In this document: one piece after another, positions 18,933 to 27,603 of the stretch
How the letters are laid out: every line of letters starts with the position of its first letter
Numbering within the stretch: the first letter of the stretch is position 1
NCBI GenBank assembly: GCA_035415725.1
Contig: DAOOGN010000004.1
Span: forward strand, 34,327 to 98,326
Direction: 5' to 3'
Source: DSWT01 sp035415725
GTDB taxonomy: Bacteria; Chloroflexota; Anaerolineae; B4-G1; SLSP01
Length of the DNA: 64,000 nucleotides
Program-made: the position numbers and the translations under genes
Notes under the pieces: model-generated
Seen by the model: the letters and a program-made list of their open reading frames with translations, nothing else
Told to the model about the DNA's origin: nothing
Databases searched by the model: none

Positions 18933-20960
18933 ATGAATACAAGGGACGAGGTAAAACTATGCCGGGCGAGGGTGCTCCTGGCATTGATCATGGCGCTGGC
19001 GTGCGCACTGCGCTTCGAGCGCCCCACGCTGACCGAGTTCAAGCGCGACGAGGCGACAGTCGCGCGCCTGGCGCAGGCCATCGCTTACGAAGGCTACCGC
19101 CCGGCCGTCGGCGTGGATTCCTCGCTGGGCATCGACAACTTTCCATTCACGCTGTATCTGATGGCGCTGCCCATTCGCCTGTGGTCCGACCCGCTCGCGG
19201 CGGTGCTCTTCACGATGTTGCTCAACGCGCTGGCCGTGGGAGGGTGTTACGCTCTGGGAAAAGCCTATTTCGGTACGCGGGTTGGCCTGATCGCTGCATT
19301 GCTCTTTGCCGTCAATCCCTGGGCGGTGCTCTACGCCCGCAAAATCTGGTGTCAGAACATGCCCTGGGTCACGCTGATTTTCTTCGCCGCTATGTTCGCC
19401 GTGTTCGTCAAGGGACGGCGCCGGTATCTGGTGCTCGCCGGCGTGGGCGTCGCCGCCATGATCGGCCTGCACCTCAGCGGGCTGGCCGCGATTCCCATCC
19501 TGGGGCTGGCAATCCTGCTGTACCGGGATCAAGTCTCACCCAAGGCCCTGGCGGTGGGCGCGCTGGCGGCGCTCGGCACCGTCGGCCCCTACATCGTCCA
19601 CGACGCCCAAAACGGATGGGAGAACTTGCACGGCGTCTTCCATTATGCCGGCGGAGCGGGGACTTTTTCGTGGGACGCGGTGCGCTACGCCTTTATGCTC
19701 GCCACCAGCTATGGGATCCCAGGGCAGGCCGGCGCATACCACGAACAATTCCAGGCCGGCGTGCTCAATCTCTGGTGGATGAATGACGTGATGATCGCGT
19801 TGGTCGGCGCCGGGTTGCTCTACGCGCTGGTGCAGGCGTTCCGCGGCGAGACCCAGGCGCAGCGACGCAGCTTTGGTCTGTTGTTACTGTGGTTCTGCAT
19901 CCCTATTGTGTTACAACTCAAGCCCAGCACGGCGACTCAACCTCATTACTTCATTATGTTGTATCCGACGCAGTTCCTCTTTGTCGCCATCCTGCTCACC
20001 CACGGATTGGAACGTCTCCCCCGGCCCAAAATTTCCCTCGGTAAGCAGGAGATCCCGCTTGCGGAAGCTGTGTTAGTCGTGGGACTGCTCGTATGGAGTG
20101 GCTGGCAGATTTCCGTGATCCGTCAACAGCGCGTTTACATGGTCGAACATCCTTCTACTGGCGGATATGGCATCCCTCTGCGTTATACCCGTGCAGCGGC
20201 GCAGAGTGCCACAGCGTTGGCCGACGGCGCAGAGATCATCGTCATCGACGAAAACAACCGGCCGTTTATGACCGAGACGCCGACCGTCTTCGATGCGCTG
20301 CTCTTTGGGACGCCCCATCGCTTTACCGACGGACGCGCGGTACTGCCTGTGCCCGCCGGCGAGCGCGTCGTCTATCTCACCGGTTCGCTCAACGAGGCCA
20401 GCACTGCTGCTTTATCTCCCATCCTGCAACGCTTGACCACGTGGGATGCCGTGACCGTCGGCCCAGTCACACAACTGGCGGACGGTGTGATGTATCGCAC
20501 TTTTGTACGTGAAGGCGCCAACCATGACGATGTGGTCGCCGGGATGCAGCCATTGGCAAGGGGGATTCCATTCGCTAACAACGTCGTCTTCGCGGCTTAT
20601 GAAGCGCCAGAGACGGCGACAGCGGGGCAACCGATCGAGGTCTGGCTGGCGTGGTGGCTGCGCGGGCTGCCGCCGTCCGGGGTAGACTATCACTTCACGG
20701 TACAACTGCTGGATGGGAACGGCGGTTTGCGCGCGCAGAACGATCACGCGGGATTTCCGGCGGACTATTGGCGAATGGGTGACCTCATCCTGAGCCGGTT
20801 CAGCATCCCCATCCCGGCGGACATCGAAGCGGGCAGCTACCGGCTCCGCGCCGGGATGTACAGCTTCCCTGACGTTACCGGCGTGCCAGTCGTCGATCCG
20901 CAGGGAACGCCGATTGACGACGGCGTGAGTTTAGGGAGCCTCATCATTGCCGCACCCTAA
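18933..20960 (+). CDS. GT39-like polytopic membrane glycosyltransferase
   Basis: About 675 residues from ATG 18933. A first helix (LLALIMALACALRF) is followed by LTEFKRDEATVARLAQA, where the Asp-Glu pair matches the GT39/ArnT donor-site loop. There are roughly ten more hydrophobic segments, then a C-terminal extracytoplasmic region with a beta-rich domain (YHFTVQLLDGNGGLRAQNDH and GSYRLRAGMYSFP). That domain recurs at the end of the protein at 29111-31045, so the two are paralogues. An upstream ATG at 18831 is less likely because it runs toward the glgC promoter. The acceptor is unknown. Confidence 0.8.
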   Translation: MNTRDEVKLCRARVLLALIMALACALRFERPTLTEFKRDEATVARLAQAIAYEGYRPAVGVDSSLGIDNFPFTLYLMALPIRLWSDPLAAVLFTMLLNALAVGGCYALGKAYFGTRVGLIAALLFAVNPWAVLYARKIWCQNMPWVTLIFFAAMFAVFVKGRRRYLVLAGVGVAAMIGLHLSGLAAIPILGLAILLYRDQVSPKALAVGALAALGTVGPYIVHDAQNGWENLHGVFHYAGGAGTFSWDAVRYAFMLATSYGIPGQAGAYHEQFQAGVLNLWWMNDVMIALVGAGLLYALVQAFRGETQAQRRSFGLLLLWFCIPIVLQLKPSTATQPHYFIMLYPTQFLFVAILLTHGLERLPRPKISLGKQEIPLAEAVLVVGLLVWSGWQISVIRQQRVYMVEHPSTGGYGIPLRYTRAAAQSATALADGAEIIVIDENNRPFMTETPTVFDALLFGTPHRFTDGRAVLPVPAGERVVYLTGSLNEASTAALSPILQRLTTWDAVTVGPVTQLADGVMYRTFVREGANHDDVVAGMQPLARGIPFANNVVFAAYEAPETATAGQPIEVWLAWWLRGLPPSGVDYHFTVQLLDGNGGLRAQNDHAGFPADYWRMGDLILSRFSIPIPADIEAGSYRLRAGMYSFPDVTGVPVVDPQGTPIDDGVSLGSLIIAAP

Positions 20961-21180
20961 AGGTTACTACACTCACGCTCTGGGCGACTCCTGATTGTGC
21001 TGACTGCGGCGCGGACGAAGGCGGGGCACAGTATTGAGAGATTCAATCTCAAAACAGTGCGAAGGGGCAACTGCCGGAGAAGCAACTCCACATTGCGTAC
21101 TGAATAAGTGTCTACGATCTGCATAGCTCCTTCCCTGCTATTTATGGCCAGGCCGTATAGAGGCTAGCAGCCTCTCTTTG
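20961..21180. other. Convergent intergenic spacer
   Basis: No gene recognised in this 220-base stretch. AGAGGCT and AGCCTCT with an AGC loop (21161-21177) form a small stem near the end of the GNAT gene that could serve as a terminator, but a T-run is lacking. Confidence 0.35.
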
Positions 21181-21729
21181 CTATAATTCCAACCCCATCC
21201 AATAGTGATCGAAGTATTCGCCATGCAAGAAAATCCCCTTGCGGATTGTTCCCTCAATCACGAATCCCTTGCGCATGTAGAGCGCGATAGCACGCTGATT
21301 ATCTGTCCGGGTATGCAAGTTGATTTTCTTGATGATCTGCCCGGTCCTTGCCCAGTCAATGAGCGCATCGAGCATGAACGAGCCGATGCCCAATCCCCAA
21401 TACGGCTTCCGCACCGACAACCCAAACTCGCCACTGTGCCGGACGCGAGGGCGGTGTCCCGCCGAAAAACTGAGTGTGCTCACAATCTGATCGGCTACCC
21501 ACCCGACGATGTAGAGCTGGTTGTCTGATTCACGACATTTGCAGAGAAAATCCATTTCTTGCGCTTCAGTGAGATCAAACTCGCCAGGGCCGAAGGTCAG
21601 GAAGTCAGACTCGCTACTGATGGCTTGAACGTAATCGAGAACAGCATGGGCATCCTCGGCTGTCGCCTCACGGATAAAAAGTATGCGACCGTCTTTTAGT
21701 TCGTGGGTGCGCGGTTCTATGGTCGACAT
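21181..21729 (-). CDS. GNAT acetyltransferase
   Basis: 182 residues, GNAT fold. The acetyl-CoA loop is SVRKPYWGLGIGSFMLDALI (the R/Q-x2-G-x-G/A form), followed by LHTRTDNQRAIALYMRKGFV, the usual motif B to A order seen in RimI/RimJ-type and small-molecule N-acetyltransferases. The substrate is not predictable. It lies 16 bases after the Mrp gene on the same strand, so co-transcription is likely. Confidence 0.85.
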   Translation of the reverse strand: MSTIEPRTHELKDGRILFIREATAEDAHAVLDYVQAISSESDFLTFGPGEFDLTEAQEMDFLCKCRESDNQLYIVGWVADQIVSTLSFSAGHRPRVRHSGEFGLSVRKPYWGLGIGSFMLDALIDWARTGQIIKKINLHTRTDNQRAIALYMRKGFVIEGTIRKGIFLHGEYFDHYWMGLEL

Positions 21730-21745
21730 GGTATGGCTGACTCAC

Positions 21746-22831
21746 CTAATGTTTATGCGCATGCGAATCGGGCGCAGCAGCAATCACACCGGCAACCACT
21801 TGGACGAGCGGTCCGAATTCGCCATTGGCATAAGTTTCGATCTCGCCACGGTCGCCGAGGCGCGCCATCTCTGGGTCGAGGCCCAGCTTGCCCAGGAAGC
21901 GCGTATTGAAGGCGTTCGCCATCTCCTCAGAGTTGCCCTTGCCGAACAGCTCAAAACGCTCGCCGCACTTCGGGCAGGTGACGTAGCTCATGTTCTCCAC
22001 CACGCCGATGAGGGGGATGTTCAGATGCCCGGCCATGTTCGCAGCCTTGCGGACAACCATCTCTGCCAAATCCTGCGGCGACGTGACCAATACAACGCCT
22101 GTGATTGGCAAACCCTGCAACACGGTCAACGCCGCGTCGGAGGTGCCGGGCGGCATATCGACCACCAACACGTCCAGGTCGCCCCAGAAGACGTCGCTCC
22201 AGAACTGGTTGATGGCGCTGGCGATGAGCGGGCCGCGCCAGATGACGGCATCGGCTTCGTTTTCAAGCATCAAGTTGATCGACATAATCTTGATGCCGCC
22301 CGATGTTTGCGGTGGCATGATGCCCAACGGCGATGTCTCCGGTGCGGTGTGGACGCCGAAGAGCTTGGGGATGCTGGGCCCGGTGATGTCGGCGTCCAGC
22401 ACGCCCACCCGCAAACCTTGACGCCGCAGTCCCACGGCGATCATCGCTGCCACGGTGGACTTTCCCACGCCGCCTTTGCCGCTCATCACAGCGATCACCG
22501 TTTTGACGCGGTTGAGATTGCCCGCCGGAAAATTAGGCTGCGGCGGTGAGGATTGCAGGACCTCGCGCAGGTGCGCTTTCTCCCCTTCGTTCATCGCCGT
22601 GATCGCCACCTCGACATCCAGCCCCGGCTCCAGCGTTTTCACCGCCTGCACAACGTCCGTCGCGATGCTATCTTGCAAGGGACAGTTCGTCACCGTCAAC
22701 GCCAGCGTCACTTTGACATGAGCGCCGCGGATGCGTACCTGGCGCACCATGCCCAAATCCACGATATTACGCCGCAGTTCTGGATCTACAACCTTGTGCA
22801 GCGCATCCAGCACCTGGTTTTCCGTTACCAC
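21746..22831 (-). CDS. mrp: Mrp/ApbC-type Fe-S cluster carrier ATPase
   Basis: 361 residues, GTG start with GGGAGG upstream. The N-terminal MIP18/DUF59 domain (residues 1-85, VDPELRRNIVDLGMV, then TVTNCP) is followed by the ParA-like ATPase with the deviant Walker A MSGKGGVGKST (about 116-126), GVLDADITGPSIP and VVDMPPGTSD, and the cluster-binding CPKC at 286-289. It carries or transfers Fe-S clusters in the cytoplasm. The domain order is normal for the family. Confidence 0.95.
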   Translation of the reverse strand: MVTENQVLDALHKVVDPELRRNIVDLGMVRQVRIRGAHVKVTLALTVTNCPLQDSIATDVVQAVKTLEPGLDVEVAITAMNEGEKAHLREVLQSSPPQPNFPAGNLNRVKTVIAVMSGKGGVGKSTVAAMIAVGLRRQGLRVGVLDADITGPSIPKLFGVHTAPETSPLGIMPPQTSGGIKIMSINLMLENEADAVIWRGPLIASAINQFWSDVFWGDLDVLVVDMPPGTSDAALTVLQGLPITGVVLVTSPQDLAEMVVRKAANMAGHLNIPLIGVVENMSYVTCPKCGERFELFGKGNSEEMANAFNTRFLGKLGLDPEMARLGDRGEIETYANGEFGPLVQVVAGVIAAAPDSHAHKH

Positions 22832-22904
22832 CTGAAGCCTCCCTTGAAAATAGTCTTATAGTCATGAGTCAAGTAGTCCTGTGATCATTTTCATGATCGG
22901 GACC

Positions 22905-23097
22905 TAATAGGCGCTGACTCTCTCATCCCCCCAACCCCCTTCTCCCCCGCCGGCGGGGGAGAAGGGGGCGAAAAAAATGGGGGTGTGGAGGGCGGCGCAG
23001 CCGCCCTCCACACCCCCTACAAAAATCCCCCTTCCTGGGGGGAAGAGGAGCAGAGGAAATAAGCTCATAGAAACACGCCTATCTTTGTCATCCAAGA
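22905..23097 (-). repeat. Family A repeat, internal fragment A11
   Basis: Inverted family A core: GCGCTGACTCTCTCATCCCC, a C/G hairpin, GGGTGTGGAGGGCGGC, GCA, GCCGCCCTCCACACCCC, then AGCTCATAGAAACACG. Both terminal repeats are absent. It abuts family B copy B2. Confidence 0.75.
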
Positions 23098-23103
23098 GCA
23101 CGC

Positions 23104-23192
23104 GGAGATGGATGCTATTTCTCTGCGTCCTCAGCGTGCTCAGCGGTGGAAACGAATTTAGCCGCATGTCCCACATCTTGTTGACCAGTACA
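23104..23192 (+). mobile_element. Family B MITE, right-half fragment B2
   Basis: GAGATGGATGCTATTTCTCT through ATCTTGTTGACCAGTACA matches the right half of copy B1, including its terminal repeat. The left half is missing, with family A sequence in its place. Confidence 0.75.
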
Positions 23193-23238
23193 CAATTCGT
23201 GAAGATTTGTGCAGATTCGTGGTACAGTCTCCCCATGA

Positions 23239-23793
23239 TCAGCCCACCAACGCCGCAGTACGTCGCCGCGCTGCTTCCACTTCGACCTGCTCTTCCTCGC
23301 CGGGCTTCACTTCCCAGATGCGATCGGGGGCCACCAGCCGGTCGGTATACAGAACCCCGTTGCAATGATCGATTTCGTGTTGAAAGACGCGCGCCAGGAA
23401 ACCGCGTGCGCGTAAGCGAAACGGCTTGCCGTGGCGGTCCAATCCACGCACAACGACTTCCGTCGCGCGCTCCACTTCTCCCGCGTAGCCGGGGACAGAC
23501 AGGCAGCCTTCACTGCCGACCGCCGTTTCCTTACTCATCTTCACGATTTCCGGATTGATGACAATGTAGAGTTTGCCGCTGGTGGGGTCTTCTTCATCTT
23601 CCGGCGTTTCGATCACGATCACCCGCACCATTTCACCGACCTGCACCGCCGCCAAACCCACGCCGTTCGCCGCATCCATTGTTTCGACCATATCGCGGAT
23701 CAGCTCACGCACCTCTGGCGTCACTTTCTCCACCGGGTGTGAGCGTTTGCGTAAACGTGGGTCTCCCACCGTAATGATGTCGCGTAATGCCAT
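23239..23793 (-). CDS. def: Peptide deformylase
   Basis: 184 residues. Motif I GVGLAAVQ (44-51), motif II EGCLS with the metal-binding Cys at 97, and motif III HEIDH (139-143) are all intact, so it should be an active metalloenzyme that removes the formyl group from nascent chains. GGAGG precedes ATG 23793. It follows the cNMP/bPH2 gene by 14 bases on the same strand. The usual fmt partner is not visible here. Confidence 0.96.
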   Translation of the reverse strand: MALRDIITVGDPRLRKRSHPVEKVTPEVRELIRDMVETMDAANGVGLAAVQVGEMVRVIVIETPEDEEDPTSGKLYIVINPEIVKMSKETAVGSEGCLSVPGYAGEVERATEVVVRGLDRHGKPFRLRARGFLARVFQHEIDHCNGVLYTDRLVAPDRIWEVKPGEEEQVEVEAARRRTAALVG

Positions 23794-23807
23794 ATTTCCT
23801 CCCGCTT

Positions 23808-25907
23808 TTACTCGCTCTCTTTGCGCAGGTTGTCATACGTTGCAAACCAGCTCAACAGTTCGTCCTGCCGCCGCGTCGCCTCGATCTGCCGCTGTTGTTG
23901 GTTATAGGTATACTGGCGGTCGGAGATCAAAGAGCGGATTTTGGCCGGGTAGCGCACCCATCTCAACTCGAAGAGTCCCTCGCGCCCCGCCGTCTCGAAT
24001 TGTACGTGACCGAACTTGAGTAACTGTCCCCAGAAACCCGGCACCTGAAAACTGAGGTTTTGAATACGATCCAGACGTGCTTCACGCCGCGATTCTTGCA
24101 GCAGAAGCGGCTTTTGTTTGACCAGGATCACGTGACTCGGTGTCAATTGCACATAGTCGTTACGCCAATCCTCGATCAGCCACAATAAAACGCTCAGCAG
24201 AATCACTTCCACTATAGCCCAAGCCGCCACCCAGCCAACCACATGAGGGCTTCCCTGCTCCATGAGGTTAAACAAGGATATGGCGCCGCCAATGCTCACC
24301 ACCGCCAGAGGCACGAAAACCCCCAGGTAGCGCAACAGGCCGATAAGCCAGTAGCGGCGCAGAATAATTGTCCCGCCCTCGCCGGTTTCCAGCCATGAGG
24401 GCGGGAAAAGGTACTCCCACAACCAACTAAACGTGAGTAAAAGCCATAGAGGTCGGCGCGGGGCCGGGGCCACAGGCAAAGTTTGACTCGGCGGTGTCGG
24501 CGCTTTTTCGACTTTGAGGCGGCGCGCCAGCAGATCACGAATTTGTCCGCGCGACCGCAGTAGATCACGGGCTTTCAAACGTTCGATCTGTTGAAAGATC
24601 AACATCCGCAAGCCGGCCGGATCGGGAATGTTGTCGATGTCAATATCTACCGTTTCACCGGCGGTTTGCAGAACGAGATTGCCGTAATTGAGGATGTTCG
24701 CCGTCGCCCCCGCACGCACCTCGTGAATATCCTGGATGTTGTCCAACGGACATTCCTCGGACTTCACCGCAAACGGCCAGGTGCGCTCGATATGAACGAC
24801 ACGCTGGGTCGTCAGCACAAAGTAATCGTCGCGCCAGTTCATATACTGCCAGAAAATCGCCACGACCAGAACGGCAATCGGCATGGCGATGACAACCGTC
24901 AGAACAGACGCCGCCGGCGATTCTTGTATTTTCGAAGACAGAAAGTACAGCACCGGTGTCAACAAAATTAAGAAGAGCAACGGTACGGCCACACGGCGGA
25001 ACAGGCGCGACCAATGACGCTGCACAACGAACACAGTCCATTCATCATCACGCAGCCACTCAAACGCCTGAGTCTTGTGACGCATGCTGACGGTTTCGGA
25101 GACGTGCAGCCGGTGCCAAAGGCGCGGGCGTTCTTGCAACAGCTTGGCGAAATCGTCGCGCAGCAGGTAAAGCACGCGCGTCTGACCGTCGGCAGTCGCC
25201 AGCACATCGTGGAAGTCGCCAACCAACAATCCCGTTTCTCCGGCTACGTCGCCGACTTCGAGCCAGCCGACTTCCTTGACCAGGCCATCGGGATCAATTT
25301 TTGTCAGTTGGATGCGGCCTTCCAGCACTATCAACAGACGCTCGGCAATTTCACCCTGACGGAAAAGCCATTCGCCATTGCCGTAAACCTGATCGTGCAG
25401 CAGTGGCGCGATGCGGTAGAGTTCCATCTCGGCACGTTCATCACGGAAATCCTGGAACAGGGGCACCTGCTTCAACGCCGCAACCCCTTGCGCCAGTTGC
25501 AGTGGCCCCGGCAAGAGCTTCCGCAAAAGGTCACTTTGGTCGTAGATTTTGACCAGTTCTCGGAACAGCATATACAGCAAGCGCGTTTTCTCAACAGCTT
25601 CCGCGTTGACACCCTCAAGCTGCTGAACTACCAGTTCCGTGCGTCCGAAAACCTCACCGGCCTTGAGCTCCGCGATGGGGGTCACGTTGCCCTGTTCATC
25701 GACGCGCGTCAGACGCACTTTGCCTTCCACAAGGATGCACAGGCGATCCGGCGGTTGATCCTGGGTCAGGATGCGCTCGCCCACATCGTATATCCGCTCG
25801 CGCACAAAAGGCGTCATGCGCATGAGCACATCCTCGCCGGCGGCGTCCGTCAGTCCACGGAACAAAGGAACTTTCCGCAACTGCGTCAAGACTTCTTTCG
25901 GTTCCAT
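23808..25907 (-). CDS. Double cNMP-binding, double bPH2 membrane protein
   Basis: 699 residues. Two cyclic-nucleotide-binding folds come first (about 1-125 and 140-270; LCILVEGKVRLTRVDEQG and LLIVLEGRIQLTKIDPDG mark the same strand in each). Next is a pair of transmembrane helices (about 310-370), a bacterial PH-like bPH2 domain (DDYFVLTTQRVVHIERTWPF), a second helix pair (about 515-585), and a second bPH2 domain (NDYVQLTPSHVILVKQKPLL). The layout suggests a membrane sensor with a cytosolic ligand-binding head, but no output enzyme is present. The strict cAMP-binding Arg motif is not evident, so the ligand may differ. Function is not known. Confidence 0.8.
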   Translation of the reverse strand: MEPKEVLTQLRKVPLFRGLTDAAGEDVLMRMTPFVRERIYDVGERILTQDQPPDRLCILVEGKVRLTRVDEQGNVTPIAELKAGEVFGRTELVVQQLEGVNAEAVEKTRLLYMLFRELVKIYDQSDLLRKLLPGPLQLAQGVAALKQVPLFQDFRDERAEMELYRIAPLLHDQVYGNGEWLFRQGEIAERLLIVLEGRIQLTKIDPDGLVKEVGWLEVGDVAGETGLLVGDFHDVLATADGQTRVLYLLRDDFAKLLQERPRLWHRLHVSETVSMRHKTQAFEWLRDDEWTVFVVQRHWSRLFRRVAVPLLFLILLTPVLYFLSSKIQESPAASVLTVVIAMPIAVLVVAIFWQYMNWRDDYFVLTTQRVVHIERTWPFAVKSEECPLDNIQDIHEVRAGATANILNYGNLVLQTAGETVDIDIDNIPDPAGLRMLIFQQIERLKARDLLRSRGQIRDLLARRLKVEKAPTPPSQTLPVAPAPRRPLWLLLTFSWLWEYLFPPSWLETGEGGTIILRRYWLIGLLRYLGVFVPLAVVSIGGAISLFNLMEQGSPHVVGWVAAWAIVEVILLSVLLWLIEDWRNDYVQLTPSHVILVKQKPLLLQESRREARLDRIQNLSFQVPGFWGQLLKFGHVQFETAGREGLFELRWVRYPAKIRSLISDRQYTYNQQQRQIEATRRQDELLSWFATYDNLRKESE

Positions 25908-25951
25908 ACTCTTTGCCCTTTACCGGATTATACTACAATCCAACCAAAGGT

Positions 25952-26995
25952 TCATTTTTTGCTCATCATGCCACCCTCCCGGCGGTGGCGGACGGCGACG
26001 ATCTCGGCGAGGATGGACAGGGCAATCATCGCCGGCTCTTTACCGCCGATGTCCAATCCAACCGGCCCGTAGATACGGGCTAAATCCTGGGCGGTGAAGC
26101 CCGCTTCGACGAGGCTCGCCCGGCGGTCGGCCTGGGTCTTGCGACTGCCCAGGAACCCGATATAGAAAGCGTCACTACGCAATGCCAGTTTGAGCGCGGG
26201 GACGTCAAACTTGGCATCGTGAAAGAGAACGACCACGGCCCATGCCGGGCCGAAATCCTGGGGAGTGAAAATATCCTGCGGCCAACCGAAGCGTGTTTCC
26301 ACGCCTGGAAAACGTTCTTCGCGCAAGAAGGCCCGTCGCGCGTCGCTCACTATCACCGTGAAATCCAGCACACGCGCCAGCGCGGCCAACGCTACGGCGA
26401 TATCCGTCGCGCCGAAGATGAGGAGGGTAGGCGGCGGGGCGATCACTTCGATGAAGAATGTGCCCTGCGGATAGGTGTGTTTCTGCGCATACGGACCGGG
26501 CCAGGCTGCCGCGATGTCCATCAACACCTCACCATCCAGGTCCGCATCGCCCAACGTACCATACGTCGCGCCCTCGGCGGTGTGCAACAAGTGCGCCGGC
26601 GGTTTGTCCGCATCGATCCGCGAGACGAAGGCCACCGGCCGCCGCGCGGCTACTTCCGCCATCAGGCGTTCGTGAAGTGGCTCCCAGCGCTCGACCAGCA
26701 CATCAATCGCGCCGCCGCATGCCAGTCCCGCGCCCCACGCCTGCTCGTCGCTGATGCCGAAATTCGGGCGCAGAACGTTCGCTTTCCCGGTCAGCACGGT
26801 TTCCAGCGCGGCGATGACGTCGCCGTCGACGCAGCCACTGCTGACCGAGCCGGCCACATCGCCCTCGGCGGTGATCGCCATGCGCGTCCCGGCCGGACGC
26901 AGCGACGATCCCCGCGTCTCCACAATCGTCGCCAGTGCGATGGCGGTCTTCCCGGCCTCCTGCCAGCGTTTTACATCCGCGATAATGTCACGCAT
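25952..26995 (-). CDS. XdhC/CoxI family molybdoenzyme maturation factor
   Basis: 347 residues with both family domains: the XdhC_CoxI N-terminal segment (ALATIVETRGSSLRPAGTRM, SSGCVDGDV) and the C-terminal Rossmann domain (TLLIFGATDIAVALAALARV, then YIGFLGSRKTQADRRASLVE). XdhC proteins bind and insert sulfurated molybdenum cofactor into xanthine dehydrogenase or CO dehydrogenase. No such enzyme is in the window. GAGGAG precedes the ATG. It lies downstream of a hydantoinase and a nuclease gene on the same strand, which fits a purine/pyrimidine theme. Confidence 0.88.
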   Translation of the reverse strand: MRDIIADVKRWQEAGKTAIALATIVETRGSSLRPAGTRMAITAEGDVAGSVSSGCVDGDVIAALETVLTGKANVLRPNFGISDEQAWGAGLACGGAIDVLVERWEPLHERLMAEVAARRPVAFVSRIDADKPPAHLLHTAEGATYGTLGDADLDGEVLMDIAAAWPGPYAQKHTYPQGTFFIEVIAPPPTLLIFGATDIAVALAALARVLDFTVIVSDARRAFLREERFPGVETRFGWPQDIFTPQDFGPAWAVVVLFHDAKFDVPALKLALRSDAFYIGFLGSRKTQADRRASLVEAGFTAQDLARIYGPVGLDIGGKEPAMIALSILAEIVAVRHRREGGMMSKK

Positions 26996-27036
26996 ACGTA
27001 CTCCTCGTATAAAATAAGTAAAGCATGCTTCAACAT

Positions 27037-27603
27037 TCAGCTCGCTTTAGATTTGCCCCACGTGTACGACCGCACGGTACCGTCGGCGAAGACGTGCGCC
27101 ACTTCGAAGCGCACGCGCCCGGCTTCGACCGCTTTGGCAATCTGGCGCTGGCCGTTGGTCAGCATCGACTTGCCTTGTTTGATATCGAGGATGACGATTT
27201 CAACCTCGCCGGCAGTGCCTTCGTCCTTGACGGCGCTGTACCCATTGAAAATGACGTAATCGACCGGATCGCCGAGGAAGCGCGCGTCGGCGGGCCAGTA
27301 CGAGAACCCCGGCAGAAGGGGTGCCATCTGCTCGGCCATTTTCCCTTTGAGGACGGCGCGGCTCTGCTCGGCGCTCTGCCGGCGTGCCGACACGACCGTC
27401 TCGGCATGCCGGCCTTCCAGCTCGTGGATGCGCGCCTCGTAGTGCTGCACCAGGCGCGCCCGCTCGGCCTCGGCCCTGGCGCGATAGGTCGCGGCGATTT
27501 CGTCGCGCAGGTCATCGCGCGGCCCTTGATCGCGCGTGCGCAGCAGCAGATACGATATCGCCACGCCGATCACTAACCCGATGAGTAAGTAAATGCTGTT
27601 CAT
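27037..27603 (-). CDS. Holliday-junction-resolvase-like endonuclease (Endonuc_Holl)
   Basis: 188 residues. An N-terminal transmembrane helix (SIYLLIGLVIGVAISYLLL) and a charged coiled segment precede a nuclease-like domain: DARFLGDPVDYVIFNGYS, EIVILDIKQGKSMLTNGQRQ, then AVEAGRVRFEV. This is the pattern of PF10107, related to archaeal Holliday junction resolvases, with Asp and the D-x-K pair as probable metal site. Its start codon immediately follows the stop of the hydantoinase gene. The membrane anchor makes a classical recombination role doubtful. Confidence 0.8.
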   Translation of the reverse strand: MNSIYLLIGLVIGVAISYLLLRTRDQGPRDDLRDEIAATYRARAEAERARLVQHYEARIHELEGRHAETVVSARRQSAEQSRAVLKGKMAEQMAPLLPGFSYWPADARFLGDPVDYVIFNGYSAVKDEGTAGEVEIVILDIKQGKSMLTNGQRQIAKAVEAGRVRFEVAHVFADGTVRSYTWGKSKAS

